Assembly: GCA_003117195.1 (NCBI GenBank)
Contig: BDSI01000003.1
Coordinates: forward strand, 2,199,551-2,263,550
DNA from: Eudorina sp. 2006-703-Eu-15
Lineage: Eukaryota > Chlorophyta > Chlorophyceae > Chlamydomonadales > Volvocaceae
Length of the DNA stretch: 64,000 nucleotides
Direction of reading: 5' to 3'
Shown here: positions 21,014 through 32,305 of the stretch, one piece after another
Layout of the letters: each line of letters begins with the position of its first letter
How positions within the stretch are numbered: position 1 is the stretch's first letter
The notes under the pieces: model-generated
What the model saw: only the letters and a program-made list of their open reading frames with translations
Databases searched by the model: none
Told to the model about the DNA's origin: nothing
Position numbers and translations under genes: made by a program

Positions 21014-22784
21014 GTCTTCGTCCATTGTTGGGCAGTGAGTGGTGTGCGTTGTGGCGAGAAAGGCGGTTGAAGGCATAGCTCGTATGCTGGGTGGGCAGGT
21101 GGCAGTGCGCTGGAAGAGGCGAGGCGGGGTTAAAAGGTGGGATGAGGTGGGAGGGGTGGGAAGCGGGGGCGGGTGCAAGGATGCGTCGTTGCGTGGTGAT
21201 GGTGGTGTGGTTGTGAAGGGCAGGTGTCGGGAGACTGGATGGGGTGGATGAGGCCCGCAGTGGGGGGCGCTTGCAGGTGGAGCTCCTTGCGACGGAGGCA
21301 TCTCTCCAAGGAAAGGCGCCAGGGAGGAGGAGCAGGGAGATACCGTACCTGAGGAGGTTGCAACGAAACGAAGAGTACCGTATCCAGTTGGCTGGTGCTG
21401 TGGCGGTGTCGGTGAAGAGATATTTGCAAATGAACGAGCGGGGCGGCTCTACTCTAGGGATCTAGACCCAGGCCGGACCGATATGGCGTCTTGGCTGGGA
21501 ATGGCCTGTGCAGGCCGTGGTATGGCAAGCTGGCTTCAAAGGCGTGGCAGCGGGCAGCTGTACGACGGATGGGTGGTTGGTGGTTGTCATGTGCACGTCC
21601 CAAACGTGTGCACCACCACCCGCGCCCTGTGTATCAGTGCGCTTAATAATCCGAAAGCCCGACAGGGAGTGTTTGCTCTCCACGGTGAAATGAGATATAT
21701 TTGGCAGTGTTTGGGGCAAGGCGGCACTGGGCGGCAGCCCGTTACCCCAGCAGCAGGTACGAGGACGCGGAGAGGCTGTGCGGTTCTTCAGCTGGTGGGG
21801 CGAAGACCCTCGACAAGCGCGAGACGCAACCCTCGAGTCGCTTTGAGGGGCTGGCGCCACCGGGCCTTTGAGGGGCACAAGCTGAGCTCGTGTGCTTCGG
21901 GAGAGAGGGAGAGAGACAGGGAGAGAGAGAGATGCGGCGACTCAACAGGGCACAGGGCACACACCTCTGGATTCCTGCGGGCGTCGCCTCATCGACGTCA
22001 TGCCCGCTCGTATCACCATCTCGATCTCGTCTCCCCCTTCGTGGGTTGATAAGAACCCCTTCGTGGGTGCACCTCGACAGCCGCCCCTCGCTCGCTTACT
22101 CATTCACTCGCGGCGAGAAACCCCTCCCCCCGTAAGACGTCAGCATGCGGCCATCCAAGGCCTGTGACCGCTCTCCGGCTTCCCGCGACTTGTCCCGAGA
22201 TGCCCTCCTGACACACCCGTGCGCCCCGTGATCCGAGTTCGACACACCCTCCCCCTGGGGGGCCACACCCCGGGCCTACGGTGTATGTACCTCACTCTGA
22301 CTCAGGTGGTCCGCGCTCCCCCCCTCTGCACACCTGGCGCTACCACTCGCTAGTCCAGTCCCAGCACTGCCGGGGGCGCCCGCCGCGCCACCTACACATA
22401 CGGTACGGTACACTCAACAAATCGGGCGCTGGACGTCCGGTACCTGGCTGCGGGCTGCTCCCCCAGGTCTGCCCTGCCCTGCCCTGCGCTCGCGAGTGCA
22501 TCCAGAGGTCGATTGATGGCGCCAGGGAGGGGAGGGAGGGGAGGGGAGGGGGGAGCGCCCCGCCCCTCGTATGCTCCCATCCCCAACCCGACTGCTGCGC
22601 GGCCCCTCACCTGACCTGACCTCCTCGGGACGCGGGAACCCGACGGGCAGCACTTCAGTTTCATGTGCCATGGCTACACATGGCCCGCTGGACCTCCCAC
22701 AACACATCGCTCGCTCGCATACCAAACTGGCCCCGTTGCAACCCCGGACCCCTCCCGCAGTGCACCGCACCCGCGACCGGACGG

Positions 22785-22840
22785 CCTCCTCCTCCTCCTC
22801 CTCCTCCTCCTCCTCCTCCTCCTCCTCCTCCTCCTCCTCC
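22785..22840. repeat. (CTC)n microsatellite
   Basis: About 18 perfect CTC units. Large serine-, leucine- or proline-rich open frames across it are products of the repeat, not genes. Confidence 0.95.
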
Positions 22841-23056
22841 GCGCTTCTGTCCTCCCCGCCCTCTTCGCGCGCCGCCGACAGGGCTGCCCCTCCCCCGCTC
22901 CCCTCCCCGCGGCAAGCGGGTGGCCGCCGCCAGCAATCCAATCCTGCCACCCTCAAAACCTCCCGACACTCGTATCCGCACCCGCACTCTGCATCCCCTC
23001 CCCCCACACTCCGCACAGCCCAGCCCCCAGCCCCGCACCGGAGGCCGCCGCTCAGC

Positions 23057-26000
23057 TCATGCCTTCTTGGCGGCCGCCGCCGCTGCTGCCTCCGCCTCCT
23101 TCTGCTTCCTGACCTTCTCCGTCAGGTCCGGCAGCTGCGCGATGGCCTCGTTCATGCGGGTGAGCATGTCCACCACCGTGCCGTGGAGCTCCTGGTTCAC
23201 CTTGAGGCCATCCTGCAGCGGGGTGGGGGTTGGTGGGGTTCGGGTGGGGTGGGTGAGGTTGGTGGGGAGCAGTGGGGTGCAGTGGGGTGCAGTGGGGTGG
23301 GTGGATGGGTGGGGTGACCGTTGGGACCTCTCTTGAAATGATGATGACGATGATGCGTTTGAATGACATGAATGGAAGGGACATGACTTGAAAGGGGCCG
23401 GCACTGGGGGGGAAGGGGCAAGCGAGGGGGAGGTGCGTTCCAAACGGTGTTCGGGCTGTATGGAACAGAGGAAAGACACAAGGGCAGATCGAACCGACCG
23501 ACCACAGCAGGGAAGCAGGGTTTCGGCGGATGCAACCGTGTACAGGCGCAAGGTGTGAGAGGGGCGGCGGCGCACACAGAATCAGCATACGCGGGGTACC
23601 CGGTACAAGGTATGCGGGGTGCGGTGGCGGCGGGGCAGTGTGCGGCAGATCGGCCCCCCACCTGCAGGGTGATGTCGTCCGACCAGGTGGGCGGCATCGG
23701 GATGGCCGGCAGCTGCGGGGAGGGAGGGAACAGGGGGGACAGGGCGGTAGACACTTTCAAACTGGCGCAGGGGGGAGGACAGGACGGCTGTCCGTCGGGG
23801 GGACGGCGGCGGCCGAGGCAGCTCTGTGTGCCAGGCGGTGGTGCGCGGCGTGGCAAGGCAGCAGCAGCAACAAGAAAGAGCCCCTTCACATGAAGGACAA
23901 GACCCCACGACCCCGGGAGTCCGGCCGGCGCGGATCCCCCGGTCCGCCATCTGCGCGGCCATCTGCCAATCCGCGCAGCCGCCGGCCATCTGCGCAGAAG
24001 CTGATCACACTTCTCCCCCCCTACACACGGCCTTGGAAAGACGGCTGGTCGCCCTCCGCCTCCCCCTTTCCCCTCTACCCCTCCCTCTTACCCCCCCCCC
24101 ACCACGCGGCTGCATCTCTCCCACCTTGAGCTGGTGCTCGTACGCGGTGTAGGTGCGCTTGTCGAATATCCAGATCTCCTTCTCCACGCCCGGCTTCTGC
24201 GGGTCCGACCCCGACACATGGGGGGGGGGATGGACGCATGGAGGCGAGGCGGGGCGAAGGGGTGAGCTGCTGGTCAGATGCCGAGGGGCGACCGACGGAT
24301 GGACACATGACACATGGTTGGGTGCGTGGATATGCTCTAGGGTTTGGCGGTGCGGGTAGCTCCCTGTCCTGTAAGGAACCCGGTGGCTGCGCCGCCACGG
24401 CGGCTCTACCACCACGCCTACGCCGGGGCCGCGCCCCCCGCCCCCCACCCCTCCCTGGCCCTGGCCCTGGACCGCACCGCACCTTGTAGATGGTCCCCCA
24501 GGTGTAGTGGTACATGGAGGCGTTGCCCAGGCTGCGGTCGTGGGGCGGCTGGCTGATGAGCGGCGAGTGGGGCGGGCCCAGGTTCTTGATGTTCAGCTTG
24601 TTGGCGGCCACACCCACGTCCCAGGCGTACATCTCACGAACCCAGCCTGGCGCGGGCGGGCAGAGGGCAGCGGGCGGGGGGGGGGCCGGGAAACGACCCA
24701 CGGGTCAGCCGGGACGGATGCACGGCAACACGCGGGAAGCGGCTCTCAGCTTCGCATGCTTTCCGTCTCGGCGCAGGAGTCCCCACCGGGCTGGCCCCGG
24801 CGGCCTCCTGCGCCCCGCCCCTCCCCTCCCCTCCCCCACCCACCCAGCATCTTCTTGGCATCCTCGTGCGTCTCGATCCACTTGCTCAGCTCCTCCCAGA
24901 TGGGCGTGGCGGCCTGAGGGGCGGGGCGGGGCGGTCCAGGGGCGGGGAGACGGGGTGGGGTATCGCTCTATCGATGGAGAAAAGGGGGCGCTGCATCACG
25001 GCCGCGGAAATGAGATCGCCAGCCATGCCCCGTCTCCAGAACCCCGATGCCGATGCCCCCCCGCTACGCGGCATGCAGCCGGGCGCGCCGCACGCCCTCC
25101 CCGCCCCGCCCTTCCCCCGGGCTGGGAGGACGTGCAGCACGGGGTCGGTGCTCGCCCGGGGAAGGGTGGGGCGGGGTTAAATTGAGAAAAATAGACAAAC
25201 CCGTAGAACGAACTGGGGAGGGCACGGGGGAGCGGGGGAGGGCACGGGGGAGCGGGGGAGGGGCGGGGTGGGCGCGGGGGAGCGCACCTTGAAGTCGGAG
25301 AAGCGCGCCAGGACGGGCGCCGGGCCCGAGTTGGGGATGGTCTTGGGGTCGCAGTCCGGGCAGCGCTCCTTCAGCAGCTGCACGATGACTGCGGCAACGA
25401 CACCACCACACCACACCCGGGGCAGCGGCAGCAGCAGCACCAAGCAGCACAAGTCAGCAGTTGGGCTTCAGGAGCTAGCGCATGCCGGTTCGATGACCGA
25501 ATACGCGATAGGGCAAGACAGTGGACCAACCCCATACGTCTCCTCCCCCCGGGGGAATAAACGCGCACGGTTGAGTCCGTATATTAGAGTGGCGGAGAGT
25601 CCCAAGAGTCCCCGGGGCCAGAGGGAGGAATCAAGAGGCCTTCTAAGAGAAACGCATTCACCCGTCGCTGTCTTCGGGTGCTGATGGTGCTGACGCTGGT
25701 GTGCACAATACCCATACAACCACCCCCCGCACACCACATGCGCAGTAGGCCCCTGCAGCTCCGTCCGCCGTGTCACCGGGCGCTCCTCCGTGGCCCCCCC
25801 CCCGCCCCGCCCCCATACCCAACCCCCGCCCAGTAGTCTTCGGAGTATTTCTGGATGTGCCCGGGTTCGTTTCTAGGGTTTCTTTCGTTTCTCTTTTCAT
25901 TCCACCCCGCCCAGAGCCCCAACGGGCCCACCCCGCCCTGGCCCCGGCCCCGGACAGAACAGCAGCGCACTGAGGATGGAAAGGAAAACTGCCCAGGCAC

Positions 26001-29000
26001 ACCAACTGGTTTGGGTCGCGCGGGTCTCTTGTCTAAACACACCAACTGCCCCGGACACACCGACTGGCCCCAGCGACGAAATGCTCACTGGGGATGCTGG
26101 GCGCGATGTAGTCGAAGCCGAACGACCAGCCCGGCACGGAGCGGTCGTACGCATCCCCCGGGTCGGGCAGCGGCTTCATCCAAACGTAGTCCGTCTCAAG
26201 GAGCAGCAGCCAGGGGGCCTGTGTGTGCGGGGTGGGGGGTGGGGTGGGGTGGGTGGGGGGCAGTGCGCCGCAGGCGAATGAGCACACTTGGTGGAGGGCG
26301 GTGACCCGCCGGACGGGTGAACACCCAGCAGCACGCATTTTGCAGGGTGCGGGATGCGGCGTGGGGGAGGCGGGGGTGGGGTAGGGGGTGGATGCGGGCG
26401 AGGCGTGGGGCAAACAGTAAAGGGCAAACAGTTAAGGGCTGGCAGGTCACTGTGTTCCCATGTGAGATGATCAGCCTGAGCGACCCCTAGAGGAAGAGGA
26501 CGCAGCGACCCCTAGAGGAAGCTGCGGCGGCACGCCCCCAGCCACCGCCCGTAGCCAGGGGGCTCCCCCACAGCCCTCCCATCATCGCCCTCATCGGCGC
26601 GGCGCCGCTACGGTTCCGCTCCGCTGCGGTCTGGTCAGCCGGCTGCACGTCTCCTGCCCCGGGGCTACCCGTTCATGGCGGTTCGTTCTGTTATTTGTTA
26701 ACGGTGGGCCCCGCGGGTCATCGGCCATCGGTAACAGCCGCAGCCCCCTTGCCGCACCTCCTAGCGGCCAGCCCAGCTCAAAGAAAAAGCCGCACCCAGA
26801 GCCGCATCCGGCCCCACCCCACCTTGAGGAGGGAGGGGTCCTTCTCCGCCGCGTCGATGAACTGCTGCATCGCATTGGCGCGGTCCGCCACCGGGAACCA
26901 GCACCACTTGTCGCACTCGGGCTGCAGGGGCTGCGCCAGGAAGGTGGGGATCTGCAGGGCGACCGGGGCGGGACGGCAGGCGGGGCCGGGGCGGGTTTCA
27001 AATGAAAAAAGAAAGAAACCGGGGTGAGGTAAAGGCCATTGGTAGACGTATTCAAACGGGGGCGGGGTGGGGTGGGGCTTCGAGGCAGTGGGTCTGTGTG
27101 GCGCAGTTCGGTTGTGCAGCAGGGTACCGTTTCGGCACTGAGGGACGCTGGAGGACGATGGCGTAATGAGAAGTGATGGAATGATAAAAAAGAAAAAAGG
27201 AGGATGGCGTGAAGGGGGTGCTGCGCGGCTGTGGGAGGGAGGACGCCAGGGCGCGGGCGGCGCATCCCAGGCTCCCTTACACACCGTAGATGGTGTGGTG
27301 GGCAGCCCGTCGCGGCAGGCGCCCCTCCCCCCATACACAAAAGTCTGCGTCTCGGCCGCTGGCTGAGGGACGACTCACGACAACTCGATCACGGGGGCAC
27401 CCACGGGTCGGCAGCCAGGGGGTCCCTCCCTCTCCCGTCGCCGTTCCGGCGGCCCCTCCCCCGCCTTCACCTCAGCCCTCCCCCTCCCTCCCTCCCTCAC
27501 CTCATCCATGACCTCGTCCGGGGTGGTCCGGTGCAGGATGCGAGTAAGCGCCACCAGCCGCTCGCCGCCCGGCATCTTCTTCACGATGTTGTACGTACCG
27601 ACCCTGGCAGCCATTCGGGAAGGGGGGGGGGACGAGGGTAGACCGGGGATACAGGACGTTGGTATAAACCCCTAGAGGATGTAGGACATTGGTAGACATT
27701 CCCAATTGGTAGACGGGCGGGGGGGTGTTGCGGGGGTGAGAGGACAGACCCTCCCTGCCAAGCGATTCGGCGGGTTTCCAAGAGAGGCAATCCTGGCGCG
27801 TCAGTAATTACTGCGGCGTGTTGGCCGGCATGGGCTGCGTGACGCGCCCCGCGGGTGTGGTGCATGGGCGCGCAGTCCTTGATTGAGCTCAGGCGCGCCT
27901 ACGAAGCTATCTGGGCCCGTTGGGTCGATTTTGTAACGGTGAGGCAAGTGGTAAGAGCTCCGGGCACGACGACGGTCCTCCACCGCACACAGCCGGTAGG
28001 ACCGCACGACAGTAGGGCCGCGCCAGGGCCTCCAGTAAGCTACGGGGGGGGGGGTGAGGGGCTGCTCCAGGCGGCAAGGGGAAAGGGGCACGCGGGTCTC
28101 CCACCCAACCCCCCGCCCCCTCAACTCCCCCGCCCACCCACTCCAAGCCCCCCCCGCCCCCTCAACTCCCCGCCCACCCACTCCAAGCCCCCCCCAACTC
28201 CACGGCCCACCCACTCCAAGCCCCCCCAATTCACCCGCCCACCCACTCCAAGTCCCCCCCCAAAACTCACATGATCCGAGCCTGGATGTTCTGGTAGGGG
28301 CTGCCGTTGCTGGTGAAGAGCGTGTGGATGGTGTTGCCCGGCATCTTCTCCTTCACCGGGGTGATGGGCCAGGTGTTGGCGTCGGGGAAGACAAGCTGCG
28401 GCGGCTTCTTCGCCGGCGGAGGAGGAGAAGGGGACACCGCCGGCGGCGGCGGGGACGGCGAGGCGACAGGAGGCGGCGGCGGCGGCGAGGGCGACGCGGC
28501 CGGCGGTGGCGGCGAGGGAGAGGCGACCGCCGCAGGGGTGGTCGTCGCGGCCGCGGCAGTTGTACCAGCGGTAGTTGCGGCCGGGGATGCCGCCGTGGCG
28601 GTGGTGGTTCCAGCTGCGGCCGCGCCCGTGGCGGCCGGGGTGCTGGCCGCCGGCGTGGTGGTGTTGGCCGCCACGGCGGCGCCGCCGGTGACCGCGCTCT
28701 TGGCCTGCTCGGCCCGGGCGTTCACCTCCCCTCCCGCCGCCTTGCGCTCCGAGGTGTCGGACTGCTGGGCCTGGGGGCATCAAGGACCCGCAGTGAGGGG
28801 CCGCAGGGAGTCACAAAGGAAAGAAAACTCGTATTCCAGAAACGAAGCCGGGCACACCCAGAAGCGCTCAAGACGGGAATGAAAGGGGAGGGGGAGCGGC
28901 ATGATAAGAGATGTATGAAGGATGCGGACGAGGAGGAGCGGCAGGAGAGGGGGCCCAAGGGAGGGGAGGGGACGCACACAAGAAGCGGGAGGGGCACGGG

Positions 29001-29600
29001 GCCCCCGCGGGCGCACCTTCATCAGGGCCTCCTTCGCCTCCGTGTCGTCCTTCTTCGCCTGCACACGCACCTCCGACTTGTCCGACTGCTGCTGCCTCAG
29101 CGCATCCTCCATCTGCGGAGCCCCACGGCAGCGGCACAGCTGTCACCGATCCTCAGGGATCGAGCGCGCGCCCTTGGTTGAGAGCGAGGGGACAGAGGCC
29201 CCTTACGCCCCTCTCCCCCGAATCCGGCGGAGAGTGCTTCGGCGGTCTCCCGCATGGGGCGGGTTAGCGCCCCCGGCCAGCGTCGGCCCGGCAGATATGT
29301 AACGATTCACACACACACACACACACACGCGCGCGCACGCGGGGTTTGGTTTGAGTCGGGCGGCTTTATTATCTAAACACACACGCGGGGAGGGGGGCCC
29401 CCGCATGCCCTCACGCACAGCACCGTCTGCCTCCCGTGCTGGGCTGCTGACTGAACCCCTCCCCCCCCGCGGCGACGTGGGCAGAGACCATCGGGGCGTA
29501 TGAAGGGCCGCCGTCGCGCCGCGACGAAGGCACACACACACACACACACACACACACAGGGACACGGGTCTGCTTATTCGCGGCTCAGCTTTTCTCTTTG

Positions 29601-29643
<43 letters not shown>

Positions 29644-31826
29644 AACCGCGGACTCACCAACTGGTTTGGGTCCGGGCGGGTCTCTTGTCTCAACACACAG
29701 AACCGCGGACGCGGACACACGAAGCGAGGCCCGGAACCCACTCGCCGCCACACACAGCCCGATGAAGCCACCAGGGTCCCCGCTGGACACCTCTGCACTG
29801 CCCCTCCCCCTGATTCGTGTCTGGACGGACCGAGGACCGGCGGTGAGACACCCCAGCACACCCTCGCCAGCGCCAGGCTGGTCCCCGACTCCGGTCAGGT
29901 GCCCCCGCCTGCCCCCATGCAATCCGGTCAGGTGCCCGCCTGCCATCCTCCTGCCAGGTATCCCCGCCCCCCACGCCGCCGCGTGCCGCGCCCGCTCTCG
30001 AGCAGGCTCAGCTCCATCTCGCGCGATGTGGCTCCTCGGGGCTCCTCGAGTGCCCTCCGCCCCGCCCCCGCCAGTGGCCTCCCCTTCCACGCACCTCCTT
30101 CTTGACGTCCTTCTTCGCCTGTGCGCCGACCTCAGACTTGTCCGACTGCTGCTGCCTCAGCGCGGCTGCCATCTGACAGACCCCCCGCGACGCGTCATCC
30201 GACGACGAGACAGCGGGGCAGCGGGGCAGGGGGGACGGGCGGCCAACCGGTCATGTGATGTGAAGGCGGCAGCGCGCGTCCCACCACGCAAGCGTTGTGT
30301 GCGCGCGTCCCACCACGAAACGGCACTTTGCAACCTGTCGGCTGGTAGATTGTGCCGCCCCTCAGCGCATCCGGGCGTGATCGGGCGTGTCTGCCTCCCT
30401 GCTCGTCCGCAGGTCCGAGACCTGCGCCCGTGTGCGTCGCACCGCCACCCCACCCCGCCACCGCGCCCTCTTGTGCCCCACAGTGCCCTGTTGTGCGCCC
30501 CGGTGCCCTCTTGTGCCCCACGGTGAAGCCCCGTGAGGCCGACTACCTTCCACCAGAACTACCAGCACCACACATCAGCCGGGAGAGGGGGAGGGAAGCC
30601 TTTCTCCCCGCCGCACACACACACACACACACACACCGTGCGCCGCTTCCCACCCGCCCCCAGCCGTCCAACTGACCTCCGCGGAGACCTGCCCATTCGC
30701 GGGCGGCTTCTGCCCCAGCGCGACGTTCAGCGGCAGGTTGCTGCCGGCACCGGCATGACCCCCTGCGTCAGACCACCGGGGACGGCGCCGGACGGCCGGC
30801 AGCACAGGCGGGAGGGGAGGGGGGCAGAGACGGGGTGCACCGTGTTGGGGCGCTGCTGCCAGCTACTCGCGCTGCGCAGCTCTCGACCGGACTGAAAATG
30901 GAACGCTGATCAGGGAGGTAATTACAGCGAGCTGATAGATGCATCTCAGTTGGGCGGACTGTGCTTCGTGCGGGGGAGGGTGCAATGCGCGTGTTCCGCC
31001 AACCAGCAGCGCGATCTCCAGGCGCAGAGAACCCACCGAGTAAGCTGCTGCCCGCCTTCTTCGGCGTCAAGAGCTCTCGCCGCGTGGCCCAGACCTGTCG
31101 GAGTTGGTCCGCGTGGGGCTTAGGACGCTACTAGGCACCGCCAAGCTTGAGTACAGACATAGAGATACACAAGTGCGGCGCAGCCCGTGGCGTGCGGCAG
31201 GCCGCACGCCACGGCAGGAGATGAAAACGGCAACCAGTACGCCAACACCCCCCCACCCCCAGGACACGAGGAGGACGTGCATTTGCCAGTTGTGGTCCCG
31301 CAATCAGGCGCCGAGGGCCAAGGTCAGGCAATCGAAGTAGGAGCACGACATCCCTGTGGTTGATCAGGGAGCCCAAGGACTTCGGTCCCTGGGCTGCCGG
31401 GCCGTACAGCATCTTGCAGACCCCAACCCCAATCCATGCATTGCTCTGCCCAAAAGGCACATGTTGGCTGCTGAGAGCCTCACCTTCTTGACTGTGCCAT
31501 GGCCAGAACCAGCGTGACCTGAAGTGGGCACATTGAGGGCCGCTTCAATTCAGCCTCCGTTTGGAATCTAATCCATCCTTATGTTTTTCAAATTTTACCC
31601 TTACCTAATCTTGTATCAGCGTTTACAGCTTCAAGGTGGTCCCTCTGCAGCGCACAAGCAGGGTGAGTCGTCGCTTGAAGCAACAGCCAACGGTAGTTGC
31701 CCCATTTACCGTGCGAGGACTACCCAAGATAAGATATCCTCCAAGTAGTCCAACGGAGAAGCACACGATGATCACCAAAGTGCTAAAGGAGCTCCGCTTC
31801 GGCTGACCACGAGGACCGGTCTTCAT
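23057..31826 (-). CDS. hydroxyproline O-arabinosyltransferase-like (GT95) protein
   Basis: Golgi type II glycosyltransferase predicted to add arabinose to hydroxyproline of secreted glycoproteins. Sixteen exons: 31826-31724, 31518-31484, 31094-31037, 30762-30677, 30172-30095, 29112-29017, 28770-28271, 27603-27501, 26951-26823, 26218-26089, 25388-25288, 24913-24844, 24646-24483, 24196-24125, 23712-23662 and 23212-23057. All phases fit and give 643 aa. A basic N-terminus precedes a membrane anchor at about 15-34. The stem has three related Gln/Ser/Asp/Lys blocks and a SPSPPPP block (about 236-272). The catalytic domain begins at NTIHTLFTSNGSPYQNIQAR and includes LTRILHRTTPDEVMDE, FLAQPLQPECDKW, LLLETDYVWMKPL, GWVREMYAWDVGV, HYTWGTIYK and IWIFDKRTYT, as in plant HPATs. 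A Lys/Ala-rich coiled tail ends it. Peptidyl-serine galactosyltransferases are more distant relatives, so the sugar is inferred. Confidence 0.9.
25845..25905 (+). repeat. dispersed repeat C (GTGCCCGGGTTCGTTTCT)
   Basis: Reads TTTCTGGATGTGCCCGGGTT, then CGTTTCTAGGGTTTC. A reversed relative lies at 28832-28872 (CCAGAAACGAAGCCGGGCAC) and a weaker one at 17245-17290. All three are in introns. Confidence 0.5.
25995..26045 (+). repeat. dispersed repeat D (CCAACTGGTTTGGGTC...GTCTCTTGTCT)
   Basis: Reads CACCAACTGGTTTGGGTCGC, then GCGGGTCTCTTGTCTAAACA. Related copies are at 29653-29700, 29343-29385 and 48590-48625. The first three are in introns of the arabinosyltransferase-like gene; the last is downstream of PSMG3. 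Confidence 0.6.
27030..27062 (-). repeat. dispersed repeat A copy, partial
   Basis: Reads AAAGGCCATTGGTAGACGTA, then TTCAAACG. It lies in the arabinosyltransferase-like gene intron between exons 8 and 9. Confidence 0.6.
27674..27714 (-). repeat. dispersed repeat A copy, internally duplicated
   Basis: Two tandem partial cores: AGGACATTGGTAGACATTCC and CAATTGGTAGAC. It lies in the arabinosyltransferase-like gene intron between exons 7 and 8. Confidence 0.6.
27890..27943 (+). repeat. tRNA-like SINE (repeat B), truncated copy
   Basis: GCGCGCCTACGAAGCTATCT, GGGCCCGTTGG, then a deletion and TTGTAACGGTGAGG. It lies in an intron of the minus-strand arabinosyltransferase-like gene, in antisense orientation. 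Confidence 0.6.
28125..28256. repeat. C-rich tandem repeat (CCCACCCACTCCAAGCCCCC)
   Basis: Five to six units of about 25-29 bp centred on CCCACCCACTCCAAG, directly next to the 5' splice site of exon 7 of the arabinosyltransferase-like gene (donor at 28270-28269). Confidence 0.9.
29308..29641. repeat. three (CA)n microsatellite blocks in one intron
   Basis: CA runs at 29308-29329, 29531-29558 and 29604-29641, all in the intron between exons 5 and 6 of the arabinosyltransferase-like gene. A fourth run is at 30615-30634 in the next upstream intron. Repeat D copies sit next to them. Confidence 0.95.
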
Positions 31827-32305
31827 ATTGCACCGGGGCAGCCAATGCCGTCGCTATGGCCCGCTGACAACTAGTTATATGATCATATGTGAATCTGAGT
31901 CGTTTGCAAGTGGGCCTCCACGCGTTTTTGCTGCTCACTCTAATGATCACTGGTGACTTTGAGAAAGCCTTGCAGCAACACTTTGCAAAGTAATTGGAAG
32001 AGCGTTTACATATAACGAAGTCTCTGGGCTAGCTTTGCACTGTAACAGTGGTCGGTCACCAGCGACATTTACCCATGTCCGTACACGAAACAGCTCGCGT
32101 CCTGCCTGGCGACACGGTTTCATAATTTTGGAAAACTGACTTTCAATCATAGAGGATATATATTCTCCACTTCTCACCCAGTGCTTGTCCCAGCGAGGAG
32201 AACAGTGCGCAATTTCACCGTGTTGTCGCTGCCCCGTCACCAATAACAAAAGGCTTTGACTTACACAGGCAGATTTCACACCGCAACGCTCCCGTTGTAA
32301 GGACG
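31827..32305. other. divergent promoter region
   Basis: Separates the start codons of the minus-strand arabinosyltransferase-like gene and the plus-strand DUF1824 gene. Weak TATA-like boxes: CATATAAC on the minus strand near 31892-31885, about 60 bp before the 31826 start, and GGATATATATTC on the plus strand at about 32154-32165. This region is more A/T-rich than its surroundings. Confidence 0.5.

Larger units (their letters stand above)
20812..23056. other. intergenic between convergent OEP80 and arabinosyltransferase genes
   Basis: The two flanking genes end towards each other, so this holds two 3' UTRs. I see no further gene. It contains a GGGTGGGTGGGT run (20814-20836), a GAGAGA run near 21901-21931 and a CTCCTC microsatellite. 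Confidence 0.6.

Noticed and set aside
24261..24489. Short open frame beginning with a Ser/Cys-rich segment
   Set aside because: Falls in an intron of the arabinosyltransferase-like gene on the opposite strand; composition follows local GC.
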